From: Aquimarina acroporae
Lineage (GTDB): Bacteria > Bacteroidota > Bacteroidia > Flavobacteriales > Flavobacteriaceae
Assembly: GCF_023195925.1 (NCBI RefSeq)
Contig: NZ_JALPRE010000001.1
Location: forward strand, 1 to 64,000
Direction: 5' to 3'
DNA length: 64,000 bases
A model generated the notes under the pieces. That model saw only the letters and a program-made list of their open reading frames with translations. It made no database searches and was not told where the DNA came from. Positions 51,675-61,489 of this stretch are shown piece after piece. Every line of letters starts with the position of its first letter. The first letter of the stretch is position 1. The position numbers were made by a program, and so were the translations under genes.

Positions 51675-53303
51675 TTATACCTGGATCACTCCTAAATTGA
51701 ACTTCTTGTCGATAGGGGAATGGTTTGCTGCTTCTATACCCATAGAGATTACCTTACGGGTATCTAGAGGGTCGATAATTCCATCGGTCCAAATTCTGGC
51801 CGCAGCATAATACGGAGATATTTGTTTGTCATATCTCTGCTTGATTTTATCAAAAAGAGCTTTTTCATCTTCGTTAGATAATTCTTCGCCCTTATTTTTT
51901 AAGGAAGCAGTTTCGATTTGTAGTAATACTTTTGCTGCCTGTGCACCTCCCATTACAGCAAGTTCTGCACTTGGCCATGCATAAATTAACCTTGGGTCAT
52001 ATGCCTTACCACACATCGCATAGTTACCAGCACCATAAGAATTTCCGACTACAATAGTGAATTTTGGTACTACACTATTACTAACCGCATTTACCATTTT
52101 GGCACCATCTTTTATAATACCACCATGTTCACTTTTACTACCTACCATAAATCCGGTAACATCCTGTAAGAAAACCAGCGGTATTTTTTTCTGATTACAA
52201 TTAGCAATAAATCGAGTAGCTTTATCTGCAGAGTCTGAATAAATTACTCCTCCAAATTGCATTTCACCCTTTTTGTTTTTTACAATCTTTCTTTGATTTG
52301 CTACAATTCCAACGGCCCATCCGTCTATACGAGCATAACCAGTAATAATGGTTTGACCATATCCTGCTTTATATTCTTCAAAGTCAGAATCATCTACAAG
52401 ACGGTTGATGATTTCCATCATATCATACTGCTCATTTCTGGCTTTGGGTAGTATCCCATAGATGTCTTTTGGGTCTTGTTTTGGTTTTACAGGCTTCACT
52501 CTGTTAAAACCTGCTTTTTCAAAGTCTCCAATTTTAGACATGATGTTTTTAATAGTATCTAAAGCATCTTTGTCATCTTTGGCTTTGTAATCTGTAACAC
52601 CAGAAATTTCGCAATGTGTTGTTGCACCACCAAGAGTTTCATTGTCTATTGTTTCACCAATAGCTGCTTTTACCAAATAACTTCCTGCTAAAAAGATACT
52701 TCCGGTTTTATCTACAATAAGTGCTTCATCACTCATAATTGGTAAGTAGGCTCCTCCAGCTACACAACTACCCATAACCGCCGAAATTTGTGTAATACCC
52801 ATACTACTCATTACAGCATTATTTCTAAATATTCTTCCGAAATGTTCTTTGTCAGGAAAAATTTCATCTTGCATTGGTAAGTATACACCAGCACTATCTA
52901 CCAAATAAATGATAGGAAGATTATTTTCAATAGAGATTTCTTGAGCTCTTAAGTTTTTCTTTCCGGTAATCGGAAACCAAGCTCCTGCTTTTACCGTGGC
53001 ATCATTTGCTACAACGATACATTGTTTACCACTAACATATCCTATCTTCACAACAACACCACCGCTTGGGCACCCTCCATGTTCTGCATACATATCTTCA
53101 CCAGCAAAAGCTCCGACCTCAATACATTTTGAATCCTTATCTAATAAATAATCAATTCGTTCCCGGGCAGTCATTTTGCCTTTAGAATGTAGTTTTTGAA
53201 TTCTTTTTTCGCCTCCTCCTAATTTCACTTTGGTAAGTCTTCGGCGTAATTCTGATACTAAAAGTTTATTGTGATCTTCGTTCTTGTTGAAGTTTAAATC
53301 CAT
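51675..53303 (-). CDS. Acyl-CoA carboxylase beta (carboxyltransferase) subunit, MCC-like
   Basis: 542 aa from the ATG at 53303 (the upstream in-frame start at 53339 adds 12 unrelated residues). N-terminal ELRRRLTKVKLGGGEKRI, then ARERIDYLLD, then oxyanion-forming GAWFPITGKKNLRAQEI and MGSCVAGGAYLPIMSDEA, and AGNYAMCGKAYDPR at the second site. The GVYLPMQDEIFPDKEHFGRI block is like methylcrotonyl-CoA carboxylase. Works with a biotin-bearing alpha subunit not encoded in the window. 8 bp from the downstream kinase gene. Confidence 0.88.
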   Translation of the reverse strand: MDLNFNKNEDHNKLLVSELRRRLTKVKLGGGEKRIQKLHSKGKMTARERIDYLLDKDSKCIEVGAFAGEDMYAEHGGCPSGGVVVKIGYVSGKQCIVVANDATVKAGAWFPITGKKNLRAQEISIENNLPIIYLVDSAGVYLPMQDEIFPDKEHFGRIFRNNAVMSSMGITQISAVMGSCVAGGAYLPIMSDEALIVDKTGSIFLAGSYLVKAAIGETIDNETLGGATTHCEISGVTDYKAKDDKDALDTIKNIMSKIGDFEKAGFNRVKPVKPKQDPKDIYGILPKARNEQYDMMEIINRLVDDSDFEEYKAGYGQTIITGYARIDGWAVGIVANQRKIVKNKKGEMQFGGVIYSDSADKATRFIANCNQKKIPLVFLQDVTGFMVGSKSEHGGIIKDGAKMVNAVSNSVVPKFTIVVGNSYGAGNYAMCGKAYDPRLIYAWPSAELAVMGGAQAAKVLLQIETASLKNKGEELSNEDEKALFDKIKQRYDKQISPYYAAARIWTDGIIDPLDTRKVISMGIEAANHSPIDKKFNLGVIQV

Positions 53304-53520
53304 ATGTGTGTATTGTTTGCACGAAAATACAAAAAACACTGAGTTTTTACAGGAACTTCAATCAATTTAGAAATGTTTAACGGAGTCGTTGTGAGCTTAG
53401 TTATATTTCAAAGTTATCAACATTTTATTGCATAAAATAACCATTTCTTGGTTTGTGTTTAACAATCTCGTAATCTTTTTGAGAGTAATTTGAGGTATTC
53501 ATAAACCAAACATTTTACTA

Positions 53521-54936
53521 ATGAGACTATTACACATTAATTTCATTTTCAAATTATTCATTTTTTCACTTATTTTCTCTGCCTGTTCTACAGACGATCA
53601 GGATGTGTTCGAATCAATCGAATCAGTACAAGAAATTAATATAAACGGTGAATTAAAAGCGGAAACCAATTTTTATGATAATATGGGGCCGCACGAACAT
53701 AATTTTTCAGAGAAAAGATCAGCTGGATTTACAGAAACCCTAGAATCAGGCTCTAAAGGAAGTTATGCAGGAGCAACCATTAATTTATCAAACTCCGGGA
53801 GTTGGTATTTCAATGATGCATTAATTGGTACATTGTCTAGTGATCGCAAATTTGGATCTAAATCTGCACGTATACGAAATACCGGATACATTACCATGTC
53901 TTTTGATATGGATAATGGAGCAAGAACGATAAGAGTTCGTCATGCCAAATATGGGAATGATGGAAATTCTTCCTGGAGGTTAATCGCTTCTTATGATAAC
54001 GGAGGATCCTGGTTTTATGTGGGGTCTACGGTTAATACTACATCAACAACTTTGAATACTGTAAGTTTTGATGTGAATGAAAACCAGCAGGTACGATATG
54101 GTATCTACAAAACATCGGGAGGCTCAAATAGGATTAATATCGATAATATTGAAATAATAACTAGTACAACTGGAGGAGGAGGTGCTGCTACCAGAGATAG
54201 TAATATTACGTTTGGAAACCCTTCTAACGCAGGTTCTTCATCGAATAATTATTATTTATCAAAACCCGATTTCGTTTTGTCATACAATAATAGTAAAGGA
54301 ACTCCTAATTGGGTAAGTTGGCATTTAAGTAGTGCTTGGACAGGTAGTTCCCCGCGTTGCAATTGTTTTAAACAAGATAGAACCTTACCCAGTAATTTTT
54401 TTAGAGCTACTACCAGCGATTATACCGGTTCTGGATTTGATAGAGGGCATATATGTCCTTCGGCCGATAGAAATGGCAGTGAAGCATCTAATGAAAACAC
54501 TTACTTTATGACCAATATAGCTCCTCAATCTCCTGATAACAACCGCAGAACTTGGGTTAATTTTGAAAACTATTTAAGAACATTAATTTTAGAAGGAAAT
54601 GAAATTCATATTGTCGCAGGAGTTGCTGGTAGTGGTGGAACTGGAAGCAATGGTTTTGCTTCAACTATAGATGGAGGTAATATCACAGTACCAGACTCCT
54701 TTTGGAAAGTAGCGTTAATATTGCCGAACGGATCAAATGATATTAATAGGGTGACCACATCAACCAGAGTAATAGCTATAAATGTTCCTAATGACCAAGG
54801 GGTAAGTAGTGATTGGACTCAGTTTAAAACTACTGTGAATACGATTGAAAGTCTTACTGGTTATGATTTGTTCGAAAATATCCCTAATACTATTGAAGCT
54901 GTATTAGAATCACGTATTGATAATGTGGCACTATAA
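53521..54936 (+). CDS. NUC1-type DNA/RNA non-specific endonuclease lipoprotein
   Basis: 471 aa. Lipobox in IFSLIFSACS. Residues about 80-215 form a beta-sandwich domain (SWYFNDALIGTLSSDRKFG, NGARTIRVRHAKYG, SYDNGGSWFYVG, RINIDNIEI) found N-terminal to nucleases in Flavobacteriia. The nuclease domain (about 225-460) has the catalytic DRGH motif at 307-310 and metal-binding TYFMTNIAPQSPDNNRRTW near 330. Cleaves nucleic acid outside the cytosol. Monocistronic, with its own terminator. Confidence 0.88.
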   Translation: MRLLHINFIFKLFIFSLIFSACSTDDQDVFESIESVQEININGELKAETNFYDNMGPHEHNFSEKRSAGFTETLESGSKGSYAGATINLSNSGSWYFNDALIGTLSSDRKFGSKSARIRNTGYITMSFDMDNGARTIRVRHAKYGNDGNSSWRLIASYDNGGSWFYVGSTVNTTSTTLNTVSFDVNENQQVRYGIYKTSGGSNRINIDNIEIITSTTGGGGAATRDSNITFGNPSNAGSSSNNYYLSKPDFVLSYNNSKGTPNWVSWHLSSAWTGSSPRCNCFKQDRTLPSNFFRATTSDYTGSGFDRGHICPSADRNGSEASNENTYFMTNIAPQSPDNNRRTWVNFENYLRTLILEGNEIHIVAGVAGSGGTGSNGFASTIDGGNITVPDSFWKVALILPNGSNDINRVTTSTRVIAINVPNDQGVSSDWTQFKTTVNTIESLTGYDLFENIPNTIEAVLESRIDNVAL

Positions 54937-54955
54937 ACTTAAAAATATTTTAAAG

Positions 54956-54986
54956 ACGGGTGTTTTGCAAGAAATGCCCGTTTTTT
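54956..54986 (+). terminator. Intrinsic terminator of the nuclease gene
   Basis: ACGGGTGTTT (54956-54965) pairs with AAATGCCCGT (54972-54981, two G-T pairs), followed by TTTTT. It lies 20 bp after the stop. Confidence 0.8.
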
Positions 54987-55140
54987 ATAAAAAGTTAATT
55001 TTTAATTAACTGTAAAACAAATACTAAGCTAAATTAATATCTTAACTACTCGGTAAAAATATATGTTATGAAGATAAAATACCGATATTTGCATCTTATT
55101 ATTTATAATAACACAACTATACTGTACTAAATAACATTTT

Positions 55141-55323
55141 ATGGGAATGAATAAAAATACGGTGTTAGCCTGGGCTACATTTATAATGATTGTCGTTGGG
55201 TTATCACTTATAGCGTTAGGAGCTTTTAGATATAGAGATGTATCTGGATACGGATTTGCTGCTGTGGGAGTAGGTTTCTTTGCAATTGCATGGGTTTTTA
55301 ATGCACTAAAAGGAAGAGTATAA
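55141..55323 (+). CDS. CAL67264-type small membrane protein
   Basis: 60 aa with two helices (about 8-30 and 38-54) and the sequence NTVLAWATFIMIVVGLSLIA, then GAFRYRDVSGYGFAAVGVGF, then AWVFNALKGRV. This is a highly conserved short Flavobacteriia membrane protein of unknown function. Encoded 43 bp upstream of ettA. Confidence 0.85.
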   Translation: MGMNKNTVLAWATFIMIVVGLSLIALGAFRYRDVSGYGFAAVGVGFFAIAWVFNALKGRV

Positions 55324-55366
55324 TCTTCAATACAATTCATCAAATTAAAAAATTTAATTAAGGCTT

Positions 55367-57058
55367 ATGTCAGACGATAAAAAAGTAATCTTCTCCATGT
55401 CTGGAGTAAGTAAAACTTATAAAAGTGCCAATACCCCGGTACTTAAGAATATTTATCTTAGTTTTTTCTACGGAGCAAAAATTGGTATTCTGGGACTTAA
55501 CGGTTCTGGTAAATCGACGTTACTCAAAATAATAGCTGGAGTTGATAAAAACTACCAGGGAGATGTTGTTTTTGCATCAGGCTATTCCGTAGGTTTATTA
55601 GAGCAAGAACCTCAGTTAGATCCAGAAAAAACGGTGTTAGATGTTGTAAAAGAAGGTGTTGCAGAGACCGTAGCTGTTCTTGATGAATACAATAAGATTA
55701 ACGATATGTTTGCCCTTCCTGAAGTTTATGAGGATGCAGATAAGATGCAGGAACTTATGGATAAGCAAGCAAAGCTACAAGATCAAATCGATGCAAGTAA
55801 TGCATGGGAACTAGACACCAAACTAGAAATAGCAATGGATGCTTTGCGAACTCCAGAACCTGATAAAAAAATTGGGGTACTTTCTGGTGGAGAAAAACGT
55901 AGAGTAGCTTTATGTCGTCTTTTGCTTCAGGAACCCGATGTACTTTTGCTTGATGAGCCAACCAACCACCTTGATGCGGAGTCTGTACATTGGTTAGAAC
56001 ACCATCTACAGCAGTATAAAGGTACTGTAATAGCAGTAACTCACGATAGGTATTTTCTTGATAATGTAGCTGGATGGATATTAGAACTTGATAGAGGAGA
56101 GGGAATTCCTTGGAAAGGAAATTATTCTTCTTGGCTAGATCAAAAAGCAAAAAGACTGGCACAAGAACAAAAACAAGCTTCTAAACGTCAAAAAACTCTG
56201 GAAAGGGAGCTAGAATGGGTTCGTATGGCTCCTAAAGGAAGACAAGCCAAACAAAAAGCTCGTTTAAGTAATTATGACAAATTATTGAATCAGGATCAAA
56301 AGCAAGTCGATGAAAAGCTAGAGATTTACATTCCTAATGGTCCTAGACTAGGAACAAATGTTATTGAGGCAACAGGAGTGAGTAAGGCTTTTGGAGATAA
56401 ATTGTTGTATGAAGATTTAAACTTCAAATTACCACAGGCAGGAATTGTTGGAATAATCGGTCCAAATGGTGCTGGTAAAACAACCATTTTTAAAATGATC
56501 ATGGATGAAGAAAATCCTGATAAGGGTAACTTTACAGTAGGAGATACAGCAAAAATAGCCTATGTAGATCAGAGTCATAGTAATATAGATCCTGACAAAA
56601 CGATTTGGCAAAACTTTAGTGAAGAGCAAGAGCTCGTTATGATGGGAGGTAGACAAGTAAATTCTAGAGCTTACCTTAGTCGTTTTAATTTTAGCGGTAG
56701 TGAACAGAATAAAAAAGTATCGACTCTTTCTGGAGGAGAAAGAAACCGTTTGCATCTTGCTATGACCCTTAAAGAAGAAGGTAATGTTTTACTTTTAGAC
56801 GAGCCTACTAATGATTTAGATGTCAATACATTAAGGGCCTTAGAAGAAGGGTTGGAAAACTTTGCAGGATGTGCTGTTGTGATCTCACACGACCGTTGGT
56901 TTTTAGATAGAATTTGTACACATATTCTGGCATTTGAAGGAGACTCTCAAGTATACTTTTTTGAAGGTAGTTTCTCAGATTATGAAGAAAATAAAAAGAA
57001 ACGATTGGGTGGTGATCTCATGCCAAAACGAATTAAGTATAAGAAATTGGTGAGATAA
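55367..57058 (+). CDS. ettA: Energy-dependent translational throttle protein (ABC-F)
   Basis: 563 aa, two ABC domains. First: Walker A GLNGSGKS (43-50), signature LSGGEKRR near 170, Walker B LLLDEPTNHLD near 190. Second: GPNGAGKTT near 365, signature LSGGERNR near 450, LLLDEPTNDLD. Between them lies the arm/linker with EWVRMAPKGRQAKQKARL, the EttA subfamily hallmark. Binds the ribosomal E site and gates the first elongation step according to ADP/ATP ratio. No membrane segment. The HAD gene follows 32 bp later. Confidence 0.95.
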   Translation: MSDDKKVIFSMSGVSKTYKSANTPVLKNIYLSFFYGAKIGILGLNGSGKSTLLKIIAGVDKNYQGDVVFASGYSVGLLEQEPQLDPEKTVLDVVKEGVAETVAVLDEYNKINDMFALPEVYEDADKMQELMDKQAKLQDQIDASNAWELDTKLEIAMDALRTPEPDKKIGVLSGGEKRRVALCRLLLQEPDVLLLDEPTNHLDAESVHWLEHHLQQYKGTVIAVTHDRYFLDNVAGWILELDRGEGIPWKGNYSSWLDQKAKRLAQEQKQASKRQKTLERELEWVRMAPKGRQAKQKARLSNYDKLLNQDQKQVDEKLEIYIPNGPRLGTNVIEATGVSKAFGDKLLYEDLNFKLPQAGIVGIIGPNGAGKTTIFKMIMDEENPDKGNFTVGDTAKIAYVDQSHSNIDPDKTIWQNFSEEQELVMMGGRQVNSRAYLSRFNFSGSEQNKKVSTLSGGERNRLHLAMTLKEEGNVLLLDEPTNDLDVNTLRALEEGLENFAGCAVVISHDRWFLDRICTHILAFEGDSQVYFFEGSFSDYEENKKKRLGGDLMPKRIKYKKLVR

Positions 57059-57090
57059 ACAGAAGTTTAGTAACTAATCACAACATACTA

Positions 57091-57777
57091 GTGGAGAATA
57101 TAAAAGTTATTGCTTTTGATGCAGATGATACCCTTTGGGTGAACGAAACTTTTTTTAGAAGAGCAGAAGAAGAGTTTTGTGAATTATTGCAAGATTATAT
57201 GCCCAAAGAAGAGGCTAATAAATTGCTTTTTGATATCGAAATGCAAAATTTACCGCTCTACGGATACGGTATTAAGCCTTTTACATTATCATTGATTGAA
57301 GCGGCAATAAAAATCTCTAATGGTAATATGACCATCGAATTGGTAGAAAAGCTTATCGAAAAAGGAAAGCAAATGCTAGAGGAACCAGTTGAGCTTATTG
57401 ATGGTATCGATCATACACTTAATGTGTTATCGCAGAAATATAGATTGGTCATGGCGACCAAAGGAGATTTGTTAGACCAAGAGCGTAAACTTATTAAGTC
57501 AGGATTAGAAAAGTACTTTCATCATATTGAAATTGTGTCAGACAAGACAGAAAAGCAATATCGTAAGTTGGTAAAACATCTAGATATTGCTGAAGAAGAA
57601 TTCTTAATGGTAGGAAATTCTCTAAAATCAGATATTTTACCTGTTTTGAATATAGGAGCTTATGCGTTTCATATTCCTTTTCATACGACTTGGGTACATG
57701 AGATGGTAGATGAAGAAGTTTCTCATCCAAATTTTAAAAGTTTTAGCAGAGCAAGTGAGTTACTAACCATATTGTAA
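57091..57777 (+). CDS. HAD-family hydrolase (YjjG-like)
   Basis: 228 aa with a GTG start at 57091 (no ATG upstream in frame). Motif I AFDADDTLWVNE (D-x-D), motif II in VMATKGD, and motif III/IV region EKQYRKLVKHLDI then VGNSLKSDILP. The cap domain is helical (about 20-85). Phosphatase of small substrates, exact target unknown. The CAT-like gene starts 2 bp after the stop, so they are an operon. Confidence 0.82.
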   Translation: MENIKVIAFDADDTLWVNETFFRRAEEEFCELLQDYMPKEEANKLLFDIEMQNLPLYGYGIKPFTLSLIEAAIKISNGNMTIELVEKLIEKGKQMLEEPVELIDGIDHTLNVLSQKYRLVMATKGDLLDQERKLIKSGLEKYFHHIEIVSDKTEKQYRKLVKHLDIAEEEFLMVGNSLKSDILPVLNIGAYAFHIPFHTTWVHEMVDEEVSHPNFKSFSRASELLTIL

Positions 57778-57779
57778 TT

Positions 57780-58409
57780 ATGAGAACGGCAATAGACCTA
57801 GAAAACTGGAATAGAAAAGAACATTTTGAGTTCTTTGGAGGTTTTGATGAGCCGTTTTTTGGAATTACAACAACCGTAGATTTTTCTAAGGGATATCAGA
57901 AGATACAGGACTTAGGGTATCCTTATTTTTTGTTTTATTTACATAAGTCATTGCTGGCAGCAAATACTATAGAGCCCTTTCGATATCGTATAGAAAACGA
58001 TCAGGTGTATTTGTATGATAAAATTCATGCATCACCTACTATTGGTCGTGAAGATCATACGTTTGGTTTTTCGTTTATTGAATTCGATGAAGATTTTACA
58101 TCCTTTGTAGATAAAGGGCAACAAGAAATCAATGAAGTAAAGAGTAGTACAGGTTTACGAAATAATGATAATGCTAAACGAATTGACACTGTTCATTATT
58201 CTTCAATACCTTGGTATAGTTTTACAGGGCTTACTCATGCAAGGCATTTTCAATATAAAGATAGTATACCTAAGATTTCTTTTGGAAAATATACCAAAGA
58301 AGGTAAGGCGTTACAATTGCCAATAGCCATCTATGTACATCATGGTTTGATGGACGGTTATCACATTGGAGCATATCTCGAAGAATTTCAACGTTTATTG
58401 AATTTGTAA
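57780..58409 (+). CDS. Chloramphenicol-acetyltransferase-like acyltransferase
   Basis: 209 aa, CatA-like fold. The catalytic motif YVHHGLMDGYH near 183-193 has the HHxxxDG signature, and PWYSFTGL near 141 matches the substrate wall. Several differences from CAT enzymes make resistance activity doubtful; many Bacteroidota carry such homologues of unknown substrate. Operonic with the HAD gene. Confidence 0.8.
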   Translation: MRTAIDLENWNRKEHFEFFGGFDEPFFGITTTVDFSKGYQKIQDLGYPYFLFYLHKSLLAANTIEPFRYRIENDQVYLYDKIHASPTIGREDHTFGFSFIEFDEDFTSFVDKGQQEINEVKSSTGLRNNDNAKRIDTVHYSSIPWYSFTGLTHARHFQYKDSIPKISFGKYTKEGKALQLPIAIYVHHGLMDGYHIGAYLEEFQRLLNL

Positions 58410-58415
58410 CTACCT

Positions 58416-58895
58416 ATGAGTGGAGAGGCCGGCGCGGGAGCAACATCCCAATACTTTCAGATCTTCTACTCTTCAGGAATGACAGTGAGTGTGGCTACAC
58501 CTCCGAACGAAGAAGAAAATCCACATTATATTTCAGACTATTTTAAGGAAGCAAATAAGCCGTTTGAACAAAAGCTAAATAAAACGCTTCCTATGCTCGA
58601 AACTATGATATCTGAATACATTTTAAAATATAATATCCCAATAGTTTCCTATGAATCAGATGCGAGTCATGTTCATGGGGTTATAATTGAAGACGAAAAG
58701 GGTGATGAGGATAATATTTTAGATGGTCATAATGCTGAAAGCTGGTTTGCTAAGACTAATAATGCTAAAGCTTTTATTAGTTTTTGTTTCTTTACCAAGT
58801 CGTTTGCTAAGGTAACCTTGTCTTTTGTTGTAAATCGGATGATATTAAGATCTCAGCTTCATTTAATCCGAGACGAAATACTTAAAATCTTATAA
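58416..58895 (+). CDS. Hypothetical protein (159 aa)
   Basis: Starts 6 bp after the CAT-like gene, so co-transcribed. The first residues (SGEAGAGATS) come from an unusually GC-rich stretch (GAGGCCGGCGCGGGAGCAAC) in this AT-rich region. The rest is helical with a His/Asp-containing patch (SDASHVHGVIIEDEKGDE, then DGHNAESWF) and a basic, hydrophobic C-terminus. No signal, no recognised family. A start further downstream cannot be excluded. Confidence 0.6.
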   Translation: MSGEAGAGATSQYFQIFYSSGMTVSVATPPNEEENPHYISDYFKEANKPFEQKLNKTLPMLETMISEYILKYNIPIVSYESDASHVHGVIIEDEKGDEDNILDGHNAESWFAKTNNAKAFISFCFFTKSFAKVTLSFVVNRMILRSQLHLIRDEILKIL

Positions 58896-59026
58896 CTTAT
58901 CTATTGAATTTTTAACTCATTGATAGAACAACTTCTAATAGTGATAAAGATAAGGTGAAAAGGGAAAAATAAATATGATTTTATTTGTGAATTGATAAAT
59001 GCGAGTAACTATACTGGGATTTTTTG

Positions 59027-59617
59027 CTATATGTGATCTAGTTCTATTACTTCTGCGACTTGCATGTTATTCAAATGAATAGAGCCAATACGCACTCTTA
59101 CTAGTCTTAATGTTGGAAACCCAACTGCCGATGTCATTTTTCGTACTTGTCTAAACTTCCCTTCGGTTAAGGTAATAGAAACCCAACTTGTGGGACCGTG
59201 TCTATCGTCTCGTATTTTTTTTGACCTTTCAGGAAACTCTGGGATTTGGTCTAGAATAGAGGCTTTGCAAGGTGAAGTTGTGTATTTTTTACCGTTGAAT
59301 CCAATTTCAACACCATTACACAATCTTGAAATGGCTTCGGTGGTGATTTTGCCATTTACCTGAGCATAATACTCTTTCTCAATGTTTCCGCTGCAAATAT
59401 GGTTACTCGTTTTCCCGTCGGTAGTTAATAAAAGCAGGCCTTCAGACTTTTCATCAAGTCGACCAATCGCCATTGTACCGTTTGGAAAATCGTACAATTC
59501 TCCTAGCAATCTTTTACTATTCTGTTTTTGTCCATTGTTTATAAACTGACTAAGGAACCCATATGGTTTATATAGGGCAAAATGTTTATGAAACGCTATG
59601 GTATCCTTTTGCTGCAT
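59027..59617 (-). CDS. Pseudouridine synthase (RluE-like, RsuA/RluB family)
   Basis: 196 aa. Catalytic GRLDEKSEGLLLLT with D55, then the EYYAQV and RQVRKM (near 165) blocks of the RsuA/RluE group. It lacks an S4 domain, as expected for RluE-type enzymes. Isomerises uridine to pseudouridine, probably in 23S rRNA or tRNA; exact target not readable. Monocistronic; the 131-bp gap before it (58896-59026) shows nothing clear. Confidence 0.85.
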   Translation of the reverse strand: MQQKDTIAFHKHFALYKPYGFLSQFINNGQKQNSKRLLGELYDFPNGTMAIGRLDEKSEGLLLLTTDGKTSNHICSGNIEKEYYAQVNGKITTEAISRLCNGVEIGFNGKKYTTSPCKASILDQIPEFPERSKKIRDDRHGPTSWVSITLTEGKFRQVRKMTSAVGFPTLRLVRVRIGSIHLNNMQVAEVIELDHI

Positions 59618-59665
59618 TAGTGTTTTAGATTGACTTCAAAAATGCCGCAATTTACAGAATTTGTT

Positions 59666-60469
59666 TTATTCAGGGTACCAATCCAATTGTACAACCTCTA
59701 TATCTGGGTTTTTGGCTACCAGTTCCTTGAATTTATTTACATCGCTAAAACCATCGGCTCCTCTGTAGTGGTAGGGATACACTTGTTTGGGTTTGAACTC
59801 TAGAACGGCATCAGCAGCACTTTCTACAGTCATCGTGTAGGGTAAATTCATAGTAACAAAAGCCTTATCGATATATTGCAAGGCTCTCATTTCAGGTATA
59901 TCTTCGGTATCTCCAGAAAAATATATGCGTTCTTTACCTAGTGTAATAAGGTATCCGTTGCCTCTTCCTTTTTTGTGAAACTTCAAAGCCTCTTCTCTTA
60001 TGTTGTACATAGGGATTGCCTCTATAGGTATTCCTTGTACTTCTTTGGTTTCACCATTATTAATAATAAGTATTTGTTCTGTATAATTTGCGGGGAGCTT
60101 TTCGGCTACAGACTGCGGAACAACAATTTCCGCTTTTGATAAGTCTAAGCTATCTAGTGTGTCGATATTCATATGGTCACCATGAATGTCGGTAATAAGT
60201 ACAATATCGGCTAGTTTTTTTTCTTCAAATAACTTTGGGCCTCCATTAGGATCGATGTAAATCACTTTGTCTTTCCATTCAAGGATAGCAGTGGCATGCC
60301 CTATAGGATCTATAGAAATATCACTTTCTACTTTAGGTGTAACAGGCTTGGTAGGGGTTTCTTCGATAGATTCATCGATAATTTGTTCAGAATCTTCATT
60401 TTTATGGGATTTACAGCCCATAACCAACAGCATACAAATCACAATAATTTGAAATGCATTAACTTTCAT
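59666..60469 (-). CDS. MBL-fold metallo-hydrolase lipoprotein
   Basis: 267 aa from the ATG at 60469, which gives a lipobox (VICMLLVMGCKS); the start at 60514 adds 15 residues without sense. The metal motif is LITDIHGDHMN, where the first His of HxHxDH is Asp, followed by YFSGDTEDIPE and a late YPYHYRGADGF. Probably active with altered metal coordination, as known in this Bacteroidota subgroup. Periplasmic or outer-membrane. Substrate unknown. Confidence 0.75.
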   Translation of the reverse strand: MKVNAFQIIVICMLLVMGCKSHKNEDSEQIIDESIEETPTKPVTPKVESDISIDPIGHATAILEWKDKVIYIDPNGGPKLFEEKKLADIVLITDIHGDHMNIDTLDSLDLSKAEIVVPQSVAEKLPANYTEQILIINNGETKEVQGIPIEAIPMYNIREEALKFHKKGRGNGYLITLGKERIYFSGDTEDIPEMRALQYIDKAFVTMNLPYTMTVESAADAVLEFKPKQVYPYHYRGADGFSDVNKFKELVAKNPDIEVVQLDWYPE

Positions 60470-60572
60470 GATAAGACGATTTATGTTTAAGGACAAAAAG
60501 GTACGTATAATCATTTACAAAACAATGTTAACCTTATCAATGCCTGAATAATTTTAGGATTATGTGAGAGAA

Positions 60573-61328
60573 TTAATTGTCTAACCAAAGCTTAACAGAC
60601 ATTGCGATTACCATGATTATAAGAAATATTTTTACCAGACCATCTCCTTTTTTTACAGACCATCGACTAGCTATCCATCCACCAGTAGCATTCCCAATAG
60701 CCAGTATAAAACCGTATAAAAAATGCATTTGTTGGTTATAGATAAATACGGCAAGTGCTCCTAGCGTGTAAATAAAAACGATCAATACTTTTATCGCGTT
60801 AGATTTTACCAGTGAAAAGTGGTTGATAGAAGAAAGAGCCAGTAAAATAAATATACCTACACCAGCTTGAATAAAGCCCCCATAAATACCAATAAAGAAA
60901 AATACAACTATCGATATCCAAAGGTGTTTCCCGCTTACTCTTTCAATAATGTTTTGAGTATTTAATTTAGGTTTAAAGACCATAAATCCGACCACAACTA
61001 CCATTACTATAGCCAAAATACGGTTAAAAGTTTCTCCTTTGATATCAATGGCAATTTGAGCTCCTAGTATAGAGCCAATTAGAGCCGAAATACCAAGGTA
61101 TAAACCAAAGGACGAGGGTTTTATGCCTTTGCTTTTAAATCCGGCTATAGAGGTGATGCATTGTATAAAAACACCTATTCTATTCGTTCCATTAGCCATG
61201 GCAGGAGGTAACCCCATAAAAATCAACATGGGGAGGGTGAGTAAAGATCCGCCGCCAGCAATGGTGTTTATAACGCCAGCGATAAAACCCACGACTGCTA
61301 AAAGAACCAAGAGTAATGTTTCGTTCAT
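60573..61328 (-). CDS. TauE/SafE-family membrane transporter
   Basis: 251 aa with seven or eight helices. The family motif GVINTIAGGGSLLTLP near 18-33 and the second repeat GGFIQAGVGIFIL near 149-161 are the two halves of the TauE/SafE fold. Exports sulfite or organosulfonate in relatives; substrate here unknown. Divergent from the SulP gene with 161 bp of AT-rich spacer between them. Confidence 0.88.
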   Translation of the reverse strand: MNETLLLVLLAVVGFIAGVINTIAGGGSLLTLPMLIFMGLPPAMANGTNRIGVFIQCITSIAGFKSKGIKPSSFGLYLGISALIGSILGAQIAIDIKGETFNRILAIVMVVVVGFMVFKPKLNTQNIIERVSGKHLWISIVVFFFIGIYGGFIQAGVGIFILLALSSINHFSLVKSNAIKVLIVFIYTLGALAVFIYNQQMHFLYGFILAIGNATGGWIASRWSVKKGDGLVKIFLIIMVIAMSVKLWLDN

Positions 61329-61489
61329 ATTGATTTAGGAATGTTTATTGATGCTTCGTTTTGTTCAAAAGTAGCTAAATCCTGATTATGAATTCTTATT
61401 TTTAAAATTCATTTGGCATAAATTCTCAACTGTTGTAGATTTACGATGCTAACCAAAAACAGAAGGAAGTTAAAACACTACATAAAATA

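Noticed and set aside
57780..58409. A chloramphenicol-resistance gene
   Set aside because: The HHxxxDG motif is present, but the rest diverges from CAT enzymes and the genomic setting (ettA, HAD phosphatase) is housekeeping. No mobile element is near.
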